DNA from: Plakobranchus ocellatus | Lineage: Eukaryota > Mollusca > Gastropoda > Plakobranchidae | Reading direction: 5' to 3' | Length of the DNA stretch: 24,124 bases | Assembly (NCBI GenBank): GCA_019648995.1 | Contig: BLXT01003003.1 | Coordinates: 2,627,379 to 2,651,502, forward strand | Shown here: in pieces, positions 1-10,224 of the stretch | Numbering within the stretch: the stretch's first letter is position 1 | How the letters are laid out: each line of letters begins with the position of its first letter | Made by a program: the position numbers and the translations under genes | Notes under the pieces: model-generated | Seen by the model: the letters and a program-made list of their open reading frames with translations, nothing else | Told to the model about the DNA's origin: nothing | Databases searched by the model: none

Positions 1-235
1 TTCACAATGTTGGGCAAGTCCTGCCTGTCTGAGATTGGCTTTAGAGCAGAGTACTAAAATAGATCTAATACTACTCACTAACAGGCTTTTTGTCTCTTAG
101 GACAGAATGCTTGAGAGATGAGCAAAAAGGGGTAATTTTCTATCCACGAGCTTGTTCAATGAAGGGAAAAGGTTACTAATATTCCTGTATAGATCTTTGA
201 ATAACTTATGTCCTGGGATTTATAGTTCAGTTTGC

Positions 236-413
236 TTAATTTGAAGTGGCTGGGAAAAAAATATTGCTTTGCTTTGTCAAAGCACAATAATAAAGAGTTC
301 ACTTGACAAAGAATAAAATGTTGGTTTAATTTGAAGTGGTTGGGGAAAAAATATTACTTTTCTTTGTCAAGACAATAATAAAGAGTTAACTTGACCAAGA
401 ATAAAAGGTTGGT
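236..413. repeat. Tandem duplication, two units of 90 and 88 bp
   Basis: Unit 1 (236-325) and unit 2 (326-413) are aligned along their whole length and both begin TTAATTTGAAGTGG. They differ by scattered substitutions and a small deletion (CAAAGCACAAT versus CAAGACAAT). Each unit also contains an internal inverted repeat. In unit 1, CTTTGTCAA (272-280) pairs with TTGACAAAG (303-311). In unit 2 the equivalent arms have one mismatch. It lies inside the intron, and no transposase or terminal repeat was seen. Confidence 0.85.
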
Positions 414-2863
414 ATTTTAAATGGGAAGTGATATGGTACTGTGTTGAGTTTTCTTATCTATTTGTGTACATTTTTGTATCTTGATTGTTTTATCCTAGAT
501 CTAAAACTAATAAAAAACAAAGTTGTTAAAATTTTGGGTATGTGATTAAAGTGTACCTGAACCTTAAGGCACTCCTCCAAGCCACAACCCATCTTTAAAA
601 TCTTAATCCTGCATCTCATCTCAAAGCAATTGCTAAATTGTTATTTTATGTTGCAGTAAGAAAAAGACAGTTGATTTTAGACTAATGGCCTCCTTCCTGT
701 TCCCAATCCAATTGCATTGTCTAAGCTGGTTAATTTTACTCCCGTTTCATCCTTGTGCTGTTCTTTGCCCCCTTTGTCTCTCTCTCTCCTCACTGCTAAA
801 AAATTGTAAAAAATATGGAGCAACCCAATTTATACACTGTGGATGGTCAGAGCCTAACAATGTACAGTTCTTGGCTAAATTGGTAGAATGAGATGGGTGA
901 TTTGAGAGTATTTGTTGGCTTTGATTTATCTATTATGGCTTTCCGAGTCTTCGCAATAACCATTCTTTAAAATATAATTTAAACAGGGGAAATATTGTTA
1001 CGGAATTCATCTCGAATTATAAGAAAATCAAATTATATGGATTTGACTGTACTTGTGGAGGAGGGTAGGGTGTGTATGGCAGCTGATTATTTACATTTAC
1101 TGCTGCATCATGAGATTTTAATGGCCTGACAAGTGTACTTTAAGGGATAGTCTGCTGAATTTTTTATCAATCCCCCCTTTTTTTTTTTGTTTTTTTGTAT
1201 AATTAGTGGGCAAATAATTTGATAAAAGAGTAGAAGGTAAAATGACACAAGAAGGAATTGGCAAGGGGAAACAGAAGTTGAAGAATTTTTAATTTCGAGG
1301 AATCCATGGTCAACCTAATTGTGCGCAACTGTAATTAATTGTGTAATAATAAACAGTAAAAAAATGTAGAGGTTTATTGTTCTTGATTAAAAACAGAAAG
1401 GCCCAGAAAAAGTTTGATTTATGTCCGCTTGTCAAATCATAACTTTCTGTGCTTTCAGCTGCTCTTATTTTTTGTATTCACATAAATGTTTTTAGGGAAT
1501 ATGAGAATCTGGCTAAGTTTTACTTAGGCATATTTCTTAAACACATCAGGGAACTATACATGAAGCTGTTGAGACTGGATATACTTTAGCATGCAGGTCA
1601 TCTGGGTTATGCAATAAAAAACAAATTACGATGCACATCTTTCTTTTTCAGAACATGTTGCACTGCTGAGAGAAGATAATATCTGTACCGTTTCTCTGGC
1701 TTATATTGTGCATTATTTACCTTTCAGCATGGATTGAAACCATGCATATTCTTTTGCAAGTTCTCGTATTTCTATCTTTCTGTCTTTCATGTTCCCCTTT
1801 TAAAGTGCTCAAAAAATGTTACCTTAGAAGTTTTCATGCACACAATTGCTGAAGAATTTTTCAGAAAGAGACCACTGAATCTAAGATAAAAAGTGAAATT
1901 AAAGAGACTTTTGTTGCTTTCCGATTTTGTTTTGTTTGAGTTTTTCCTTTTTGATATTAAGAGAAATCATGAGCATTTGATTTACTAACTTTTTTTTTTT
2001 CTCCAAACAGAGAAAAAAGTTGAGTTTCAAATATTGAATGAATGAGTAATGAATGTAAGCAATCTAACTTATGAACAGAAAATTGCTCTCAGCTGCAAAG
2101 AAGCAAATTGTCATCTGGTACTTTCCCTTTTCCTTTTTCATAATATAGCATCAGGATGAACTTTATCAATGTGTTTCCTGCACAAATGCACTCAACTGAT
2201 CAGGGCTGTATGTTCAATATTTGCATTTAATGTTTTCACTCTTTGTAATCCGTCTGTTTTACACTTCATTACTTTTAAGGGTGTTCCTTGCAAATGCCAG
2301 TGAATTCACCCTGGTCGAAAAGTGGTATAGAATGTTGAAAGCATTTTTTTACCCATGATTACCATGTAAAACGCTAGCATCTTGCTTAAAAATATTTAAT
2401 AAAAGTAAATAGGGAAAAAAGAAGAGTAAACATAATAATGATAAAAGTTTGTGTTTGCAGGGAAGTCGGTTTATAAATGTTGGAGATAATTTTTTTTTAG
2501 TATCAGATACTGAGGAAAGCAGTGGAAGTTTTTATAAAAGTAAATGAATATTTCACAATTTCTCTCATTTTCTTCCCAATAGATTCATTATAGACAAGCA
2601 AGCATGTCCAACCATACCTAGAGTTAATGATGAGAAGGAACTATTAATATAGATTTGTTTCAAATGGCAAAAGATTAAATGTGCATAAAGGAATCAACTT
2701 CATTCTGATTTTAACATTTGCACACATTCAGACTTTTTGTCCTGGGTCAAAAAGGTCTTTTAATTTTTTCTCAAATGAGAAGAATAGCAAAATTGGCGAA
2801 ATCAATTCTTCCAGTAGGTACAGCTCAATGTCAGGTACCTCAACCCTGTTTTCTTTTTTATAT

Positions 2864-2870
<7 letters not shown>

Positions 2871-2904
<34 letters not shown>
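2871..2904. repeat. (AT)17 microsatellite
   Basis: Thirty-four bases of uninterrupted AT alternation, preceded by TATATGTTTT, lie about 75 bp upstream of the splice acceptor at 2980-2981. Length polymorphism is expected. A self-pairing AU stretch in the pre-mRNA close to the acceptor could form a local hairpin, but nothing shows that it affects splicing. Confidence 0.95.
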
Positions 2905-2907
<3 letters not shown>

Positions 2908-2981
2908 ATTTTGAACTTAAATGTAGTAGATTAAATAATAGACAAAGCAACTTACCACTTTCCTCTCCTCTCTTTTTTTAG

Positions 2982-4658
2982 TGGAGACCGCGCAGTACCC
3001 ACGAGCATGATGAATATTTTGACAAAAGCAGCCAATCCTGTGAGCATGACGAATACCTAGACAAAAGCAGCCAGTCCATTGACTGTGAGCCTGCTGTGCA
3101 TTCAGTGACTCGCAAGCAAGGCGGTTCCTACACCAACCTTTTTGACTCTACAGTCCCAACAACCTCACTAGGTGGCAGCTTGCAAGCCAGATCTCAGCTC
3201 AATAGTAAACGGCCTAGCTCACCTCCTGGCCTTAGGCAAGCTGCTTCCAAAAATACTTTTGACCGACCTGCAGGAAAGCTGAGCAGCTCGCATAGTATTC
3301 AGAATGGAAATGGGTTGGGAAGACACAAAGCACCCCTGGTTATGGGTGAGGAGGATGCGGTTTTAGGGGGTGGAGCACCCCAACCATCATCAATAATTGG
3401 CAGCCCAGGTATAAAGAGAAGTATGCCATTGCCTGGCCCTCAGAGCCCCAATCTTCCACCTCGAGCGCCTACAAAACCCTCTGGGAGAGTGAATTCTCCC
3501 TCTACACCCAAAGGAGCAATTAGGCCTTCTTATCTCCCTCACTCACCATCACCAAGTAGAGATGCTTCCACCTCAGGACCTTTGCCATCTCATTCGCCTA
3601 TTAAAGATAGAGCTAGAAACTTTTACCCCAGTCGATCAAGAGAAAATCTTGTTCGGTCTAAAGAGAACCTAGATAGGTCTCGAGAATCTCTTTCTGGTGC
3701 CAGGAGTCCCGGTGATGCATTCAACACCTCAAGAGACCAGCTGGCGAGCAGCCGCAGCCACCTTGCCACTTCTACTGAGAAGCTTAAAAAAGCTGGAGAT
3801 TCGGCTTTTGAGCAAAGGTCAGTAAGCAGTAATACATTAGATCATGCAGCAAGAGACGGTAGCAGTAATCTATTTACAAGGACTAAAGACTATAGGGTCA
3901 GAGACCAAATTGATGGCTCTAAAACATTGGATCGTGGACAGCTTACCCAAGCTGAAGCAAAGGACAAAGACATTCATCGACGGGGTTCAGAGTCACGAGT
4001 AAGGGAGAGCAGCAATACTAGAGATCAGCGGGATCGGGACCGCTCCAGGAGCTTCGACTTTGACCCTCCTCATTCCAAGTCTGCTGGAGTTTCACAGGAC
4101 CAGGACAAAGTTCTTATGTATGGATTTGGTGGAAGCAGAGAGAGAAGTTTACCGAGAAATCCCTCCGATTCAAGTCAAATTCGTGCAGGAAGTCTGAGCC
4201 CAACAGGGCCACAAACTGCCATAGGCCGCCATCCCCTTCAATCTCGGTCCTCAACATCCAGTAGCGCAGTTAGAGCAAGTTCAGAACATAACCATCCATC
4301 TGCAACAGGTTCCCTTCGCTCAGCTGTTGCTCCCCACCATCAGCACCATCATTACCCACCATCTCCCTCACCATACTCAGGTGGCCCTGGCATTCAACAC
4401 AATCTTTCATTTGGTGCAAGTAGCATGTCATCTCGTCACCCTAGCCAGTCGAGTTTTGTATCATCCACTACCTCCTCCACCCAGCCCCTAGCCCAACACC
4501 CTGATGGAAGGCCTATGTCATTTGTGAGGGCTCTACAGGTCACAGATGCAGTGGAAATACGGGACAAGCGCATAAATGAGCGTCTACGCAGACAGAGCCA
4601 GTCAGCGCGTAAAGAGAGTGCAAAAAGTGTTTATGACACATATGAAGCTTCAGTGTAA
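2982..4658 (+). CDS. Terminal coding exon, Ser/Pro/Arg-rich disordered C-terminal tail of an unidentified protein
   Basis: The exon is open in one frame for 558 codons and closes with TAA at 4656-4658. It opens with TGG right after the acceptor AG, in phase 0. There is no initiator ATG near the 5' edge, so this is the C-terminal part of a larger protein. Residues 8-33 hold two 13-residue copies of a DEY-containing motif. Many Ser-Pro and Thr-Pro sites follow, then a PxxPxK SH3-type ligand at 160-165. Next comes a 7-residue repeat array S-R/K-x-x-L at 219-239 and 250-270, a His-rich patch at 452-457, and a more ordered-looking charged end from about 510 containing RPMSF, a basophilic-kinase or 14-3-3-like site. 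The chain ends YDTYEASV. I see no transmembrane segment or folded domain. Such tails are common in channels, adhesion receptors and cytoskeletal scaffolds. I did not recognise the family and assign no function. That it is coding is strongly supported by length, composition and splice-site fit. Confidence 0.88.
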   Translation, partial: WRPRSTHEHDEYFDKSSQSCEHDEYLDKSSQSIDCEPAVHSVTRKQGGSYTNLFDSTVPTTSLGGSLQARSQLNSKRPSSPPGLRQAASKNTFDRPAGKLSSSHSIQNGNGLGRHKAPLVMGEEDAVLGGGAPQPSSIIGSPGIKRSMPLPGPQSPNLPPRAPTKPSGRVNSPSTPKGAIRPSYLPHSPSPSRDASTSGPLPSHSPIKDRARNFYPSRSRENLVRSKENLDRSRESLSGARSPGDAFNTSRDQLASSRSHLATSTEKLKKAGDSAFEQRSVSSNTLDHAARDGSSNLFTRTKDYRVRDQIDGSKTLDRGQLTQAEAKDKDIHRRGSESRVRESSNTRDQRDRDRSRSFDFDPPHSKSAGVSQDQDKVLMYGFGGSRERSLPRNPSDSSQIRAGSLSPTGPQTAIGRHPLQSRSSTSSSAVRASSEHNHPSATGSLRSAVAPHHQHHHYPPSPSPYSGGPGIQHNLSFGASSMSSRHPSQSSFVSSTTSSTQPLAQHPDGRPMSFVRALQVTDAVEIRDKRINERLRRQSQSARKESAKSVYDTYEASV

Positions 4659-5634
4659 CTAATTTCTAAGCATCTGTTGGTGGATTTTTTATTGTTTTTT
4701 CTTTCTTTTTTTTTTTGCTATCAAATTATCCATTTTCATGTCTTTATGCAAAAGAGGCATGTTTTTTTCTCTTTTTTTCCCCCCGTTGATTAAAATGCAA
4801 GTAGTCATAAGTTAAACTTCTTTTGCCATTATCCATGAAGTTATTGTGATTTTAATGGAGACTTTTTTGTTTGCTGTTTCTTTCCTTATTTTGATGTCAT
4901 CATGATTTTATCAAAAAGATTCGTATGCCTAAGACTTATTTAGAGCCAATGAAATCCTCTTAGTTTTTTTTTTAAAGCAATATATTACTTGAATACCTCT
5001 GCTTCTTATGTAAAATGTGTAGAAATCTTGAAAATCATGTTAAAAAATTTTTTCTATTTAAATAGTTAGAATAGAAAATGTTTCTCTATAATGATAGGTC
5101 ATTGGTTAGGAAATAGAAATGACATGCTTTATGTGGACGCTAACTTTATAACTTTACTTTGCTTTCCTCTTTTGTATTTTGTTTATGAATTTTAACTGGC
5201 AAATGTTATCTTGGTAAAAAATCTAGGATCTGAGGATTATTAAGCTTGATCTATGGAAATTTTTTTTTATTTTGATTCTAAAAGAAGTTTCAATTTGTTT
5301 GCAAAGCTTGCATCCTTGAAGTTTTTTAAAATACAGCAAAAGTGTATCCTTATATGAAATAGAAACTATACATTTTCGTGTTTAAAGATTATAGGGAGCT
5401 TTCTCCAAAATCATTGGAAACAGCAATGTTTTGTTTGTTCCTCCTGCTGCAGAGATTTTGCTACAAATATAACCCTTAAATATTCGAGTAGGCCTATGTA
5501 TGTTAATGCTAAATTATGACAGGTAGTTTAGAGACCAGACTTCTCTATTCCGCGTATTTTTGTTCCTCTCTCTTTCTTTCCCCAAGCTGGAACAGTTTAG
5601 ACATCTTTATTGGGGCCAAACTTTTTTGTGTGAA

Positions 5635-5675
5635 TGCATATATATCTTTATCTTTCAGATAAAGGTCTATATGCA
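5635..5675 (+). other. Strong hairpin, 19-bp arms with 3-nt loop
   Basis: The left arm at 5635-5653 (TGCATATATATCTTTATCT) and right arm at 5657-5675 are reverse complements at 17 of 19 positions around the loop TTC. In + strand RNA one of the two differences is a G-U wobble and the other a U-C mismatch. It lies about 1 kb past the stop codon of the + strand gene. The very tight loop and lack of further pairing outside the arms argue against a microRNA precursor. A double-stranded-RNA-binding site or a relic of a small inverted-repeat element are alternatives. Confidence 0.7.
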
Positions 5676-6224
5676 AGCATTTCAAGCAGTATCTCTTAGA
5701 GTTCATAATTGCTCTTTTCTTGTTGGATTCTACAGTTAAAAAAAAAAGAATTGGTTTTTCATTGTATATATGAAACTTGTTTTAAACATGATAAGCTATC
5801 TAGATAACTGCGTCTCCTTCAAGCTGCTGAGTTTTTCTGTCTGCCCTCTATGCTTATCTTTTTTTGAGGTGCACAAACTGTTGTCTGATGGAAAAGGCTT
5901 GAATCTGAACCAGTTAAAATAAGGATACTTCCACAGTCTAGTTTGGCAAATGGATTGGCCCCTGGCTCACCCATTTTCAGTGCATTTTTTTCATCTAACT
6001 GGCATGACCATGCCAGATGCTTGTCAGCCAAATCTAGCAGGTATTTTTACTAGAGTGAGTTAGAGGAGTAAGCACTTAGTTGGTGCAAGGTTGCTGCATC
6101 ATCTTTTTTTTTTTATGGTTCAATAGCAGGTTTGAAATGTCTGTCTCAAGCTTTTTCTTAGTTGGTAGTGGTATCTGTATGTAATTTACATCCTTTGCTT
6201 TATTTTTTTTCCCTTAAATTGAAA

Positions 6225-6240
6225 AATAAATAAATAAATC
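6225..6240 (+). terminator. Candidate proximal polyadenylation signal
   Basis: Overlapping AATAAA hexamers occur in GAAAAATAAATAAATAAATC. This is the first canonical signal that I found after the stop codon at 4658, giving a 3' UTR of about 1.6 kb. T-rich sequence follows at 6241-6270. In DNA this AT-rich the hexamer also occurs by chance, so use of the site is only a possibility. Confidence 0.35.
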
Positions 6241-7917
6241 TTTACATTGCTATTGACATTATTGTATCTCTCAAAAATGAGACTTTTTTTTCAATCTGCC
6301 GAAGAACTATAGGATTGATGCTTTTTAGAGAGCATGAAATGTATATTTTATGTAGCATCAAACATTTACAACTCTCCTAAAAGTTATGGTACAATTAGGA
6401 TATGAAAAATGGAGATTGATTGATTATCAGTATACCCAGTCCACCATTTTTTGGTTATCTCAGTATGAGCAACTGAAAGCTCTTAACAACTGCACCAATA
6501 TTTATCGCATTGGTAAAACATCACATTCTGTGATGACGCAACAAATGATTCTGAGTTTAATGTATTTTATTTATCTTATCCTTTGCTCTCCATCTATAAA
6601 GGATGGGAAATGTTAACAGTCTGCTCTTTCACAGTGCATGAGATGAAAGACAATGAAAGCATGTTGGGATTACAATTAACTGTACAAAAATTATGTTTCC
6701 AAGAGAAAGCTTCTTTTAATTCTAAAGAGAGGTTGTGAGTTGAATAAGACTTCTCAAGAAGAGAACAGTAATTGGATAGATCTCAGTGTTAATGGTTAAT
6801 CCTTGATGTCGAATGCTAAAATCATGCTGATCTGTGATATATTTTCTCTCATTTAAAAAGTCTATAGAAAAATTACAGAGCTTTTATTACTCTCTCTTTT
6901 TGATTCGTTTCAGTCCTCATTTTTGTTTTTAACAATGGGCACATTATTGAGAAAAATGTAGGAATCTTAATGTTTTCCCTATTATGAGCAGACTTGGAGC
7001 CACTCAAATGCAGTAGTTTTAATTGTTATTTTTATCTCAGATTATCAGAGGCATTACTTTTTTAGTTTTAACCTTTAAGGCTTGGTTTGCTTGTATTTAT
7101 TTCCTGCGAATTTTGCACAAAAGAAAACAATAAGTCATGGTCATCTTATAAACTGAACACATTGTTTCCCTTCATTTTCTGATTAAAAAGGCTCAAAGCA
7201 TGAAGTATTTGACATTTCATCATGAACTATCATAAAGTCAGTATAATGGAAAAATAAATTTACAGTTACATCATGCATAGATTCTGCTGAACTGACTTTT
7301 TCTCTCGTTTTTGGTGCTTCATTATTAAAACCAACTATGAAAACATATTGCTAGAATTTATTTGATTGTTTCAGTCGTTTAAGAACTTGTAGATCCTTGA
7401 TATTTTACAGCATCTCCATTCTCTTTATTCATTTTTTTTTTTTTTTCAAAGCAAGTAACAGTTTTTGCAACAATAAAATTGGAAAAAAAAACAGTAACAA
7501 AGTTTTATGCGCAAGGGATTGTCTTATTAGGATGACAAAAAAGAACATTTAAGCACCTTCACTATAAAGACATACATTTCATTTTTTTTCTTTAAAATCC
7601 AAAATGAGATCTTTTTAATTTGGTTAAATGTTAATGTCAGCATGTGCTTTCCTCTGTATCTTGGTGCATGGATTGTTTTATATGTGTCGCTATTATCATG
7701 TCGCAATATATTATATTCTTTTTCCTTATTTTTGGTGGAATCCTCAGTTTTAGTTCAAAGAATTAGCTTGGCTTAGATAATAGACCAATAAGCATTTCGT
7801 CAAAGGCACTCATTGAATTTTTTTTTTTTTTTTATTGTGTGTGCTATTGTTGTTATTTCGGTCTCTTTTTTTTTAAATCCCTAGAACCTGTTTTCTATTT
7901 GGTACCACAGTCTCTCT

Positions 7918-8063
7918 TTCTCTCTATATGTAAATTTCTGCGACATGCTGTTACATCAATCAGTTGATTCAGAATGTTTAGTGGTTGTTATTCTCTCTAC
8001 ATGTAAATTTCTGTGACATGCTGTTACATCAATCAATCGATTCAGAACGTTTAGTGGCTGTTC
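7918..8063. repeat. Tandem duplication, two 73-bp units
   Basis: Unit 1 (7918-7990) and unit 2 (7991-8063) align without gaps, each beginning TTCTCTCTA and ending near GTGG[T/C]TGTT. The six internal differences that I can see are all transitions (T/C or G/A), with one further change at the last base. The duplication is moderately old. It lies in the putative 3' UTR of the + strand gene and has no coding capacity. Confidence 0.9.
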
Positions 8064-8531
8064 AAAGTAGCTTTATAAAATCTCTTTAAGGCTTTCATGC
8101 AAAACTTATTTTAAGCCTTTACATGATAAAACTGCATCTGCTTCATAACATTTGCCTCAGTAAATCAGTTATACACAAATTTTTTTCTTTTTATATAACT
8201 GTAAGGCAATACTATTCAGCCTTTGCCAAACGGGAATTCTTCTAATGCAACATGATGACAGTGGTTTGTTATATATGCTATCCATAAGCAGTTACAAGCA
8301 TGCACAATACAATGTCATTGTTATGTTCATCAAAGTATTATTTTTTTTCTCAAAGGATCATATTTGACTTGGCCAAAATAGACCTGTGCCACTGATTTTC
8401 TTTTGCTATTTTTGTAACTAGTATGGAATATGATAGTGGAGTAAATCAGATTAGAAATGATTCTCGTAAACGTAAAATTTTGAAAGGAAAAAGCTTAAAA
8501 CTTACTATTTAACTATTATTAGTAATGTCTT

Positions 8532-8550
8532 GAAGAGCACACAGCTCTTC
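8532..8550. other. Small perfect hairpin, 7-bp arms
   Basis: GAAGAGC (8532-8538) and GCTCTTC (8544-8550) are perfect reverse complements around ACACA. The (ATT)7 run follows 11 bases later. In AT-rich surroundings the GC-containing stem stands out, but it is short and may be due to chance. Confidence 0.4.
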
Positions 8551-8561
8551 CTTTCCTTTAC

Positions 8562-8582
8562 ATTATTATTATTATTATTATT
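8562..8582. repeat. (ATT)7 microsatellite
   Basis: Seven uninterrupted ATT triplets lie in the gene-free region downstream of the + strand gene. No function is implied. Confidence 0.95.
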
Positions 8583-9397
8583 GTTATAAGTTTTTCTGTG
8601 TTTACTCCTCAATAATGTGCTCTTTTCTTAAATAAGTTAATTGACTGTGTTTCCAATACATGTTTTAAATTCAGACTCTGTAGTGCATACCCCAAAAGAT
8701 AGTATTCTTAACTCCTCAGATTCTAAGCTACTGTTGTTATAAATGATATGTCATAATTATGTACATAAATTATATAAGATAAATTTCTGTAAAATTATTT
8801 AACTCAGGAGTGCTTTGATTTATCTCGCCCATTAGCTCTGACATATTCACAGCGAACAAAAGCATTGCCATATGTGATTGTGCACGCACATCAAATTTTA
8901 TGTAAAAGAGCAAAGAAGTATTTCTATTTTGAACTGGATACTAATATTAGGCAAGGTTAAGCTGCACAAATGATTTTATATACCAAGCTGAGCTACTTCC
9001 ACTTTCCGTAGATATTTTCAAGGTGCATGCAATTGTAAATTGTGATTTATAAATAATGTGATGAGAGTGAGCAATAAGAGCTTGTATTCTAAATGGGTAT
9101 TACCTTATCTAAGATTCTTAAATTTCCTTTATAATTTGAAATATGCAAAAATGACTTCTTGTAAGGAAATATTGAGATTCTAGTTATTCCCAGGAAAAAA
9201 ATGGAGATAAATTCCAAAATTAAGAATTTTTTTTTTTCTCAAATAATACAGACCAGAACATTTGGATTAGAACGGTGACTGTTGCTGAAATCCTGTTCCT
9301 TGTATAATCCAAAGGTTTCCATTTGATCCCATCTGATGCTGATGTTGCCTTACTTTTTGGTGTCTTTATGGTCATCCCCAAAAAAAACTTTATTTTA

Positions 9398-9425
9398 TGG
9401 TACTGCCTTACAATGGCAGTATCCA
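9398..9425 (+). other. Hairpin with 10 paired bases and one bulge
   Basis: TACTGCC (9401-9407) and GGCAGTA (9415-9421) pair perfectly around a 7-base loop. After a single bulged T the stem continues with TGG (9398-9400) against CCA (9423-9425). It stands out from the T-rich background by its GC content and would form in RNA of either strand. No known element was matched. Confidence 0.5.
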
Positions 9426-10183
9426 GTCACATAGAATGTGAGGGTGTATAAACCTGATATATTGACACAGAAAGGAATGCACTTAATCAAACGCAAAAGT
9501 TCTGATCTTCCTGGATTTGAAAAATCTAGTTGAAAAAAAAAACCTCCATATTTAAAAGCAAGACTCTCTTATTTCTTCTTTTCTAATCGTGCCTGGGGAG
9601 AAGATTCTAATTGTGAAGTAGGGAAAGAAACATACTTTCTTGATGAGTAATACAAGAGAGCATGACAAAATTCTGTCTTAAGTGGTTGCTCATGTTGAAA
9701 ATTTTATTCCAGGAAGCTGTTATCAATGTGCAGACTTGGCCTAACATTCAGTCTTGATCAATATATTTTAAATGTTATTTTTTTCATGATGTATTTTGTG
9801 GCTAGACTTGATCATTTTATTTTAAGAGTTTAATAAGAATAAGAGGCACTATACTTGTGTATTTCTTTCAGTCTAGTGTTTGGTTTTATGTATAGAATGT
9901 TTCCCTGAATTTAAGCCCTGTTAAATACTCTGTATAATTTTCCTGTATTCATAAGTGTGTATAGGTTTTATAATATAGGATGTAATTTTATTCATTATTT
10001 ATATGAATGCATCAAATGTACCTACAATTCAAACATGTTATGTTTTTTTTACAATTAGTTTCAATAGAGTGATTTCTCTACTGTGGACTTGATATGGTTT
10101 CTACAGGGTATATTGCAAAGAAAAATTATATGAGTATTATTTTTTTTTTTTTTATCAGGCAGCACATGCTTTTCGAAGTTGGG

Positions 10184-10224
10184 TTTTTTTTTTTTATTTT
10201 TTTTTTTTTTATTTTTTTTTTTTT
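10184..10224 (+). repeat. Poly-T low-complexity tract, T12-A-T14-A-T13
   Basis: Three T-runs of 12, 14 and 13 bases are separated by single A residues, and a 14-base T-run lies just upstream at 10140-10153. This may be a decayed poly-A tail from an antisense retro-insertion or simple slippage; no element body was recognised next to it. The Phe-rich open frame across it is an artefact of low complexity. Confidence 0.9.

Larger units (their letters stand above)
1..2981 (+). other. Last intron (partial) of the unidentified + strand gene
   Basis: This AT-rich stretch has no convincing coding sequence. It ends in a pyrimidine tract and the dinucleotide AG at 2980-2981, directly before the open frame that begins at 2982. 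The frame of the downstream exon is closed by TAG at exactly 2979-2981, so the exon cannot extend further left in that frame. Within the interval I see a 90-bp tandem duplication (236-413), an AT microsatellite (2871-2904) and several T-runs. A second acceptor-like site (T-run followed by CCAAACAG, ending at 2010) has no open frame behind it. The donor end lies outside the window. That this is intron, rather than 5' flank of an intronless gene, is inferred from the acceptor and the lack of a start codon. Confidence 0.65.

Noticed and set aside
685-891. 68-codon + strand open frame, Leu/Cys-rich
   Set aside because: It lies in the intron upstream of the terminal exon, with no splice sites in agreement and no known similarity.
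5635-5675. MicroRNA precursor
   Set aside because: The loop has only three bases and pairing does not extend beyond 19 bp, so it is too short for a normal precursor. It is kept as a hairpin only.
9346-9410. Two TGCCTTA heptamers 58 bases apart, which match the miR-124 seed, in the putative 3' UTR
   Set aside because: The same heptamer also appears at about 16134, 17000 and 22766, outside this UTR, so its background frequency is not low enough for the pair to mean anything.
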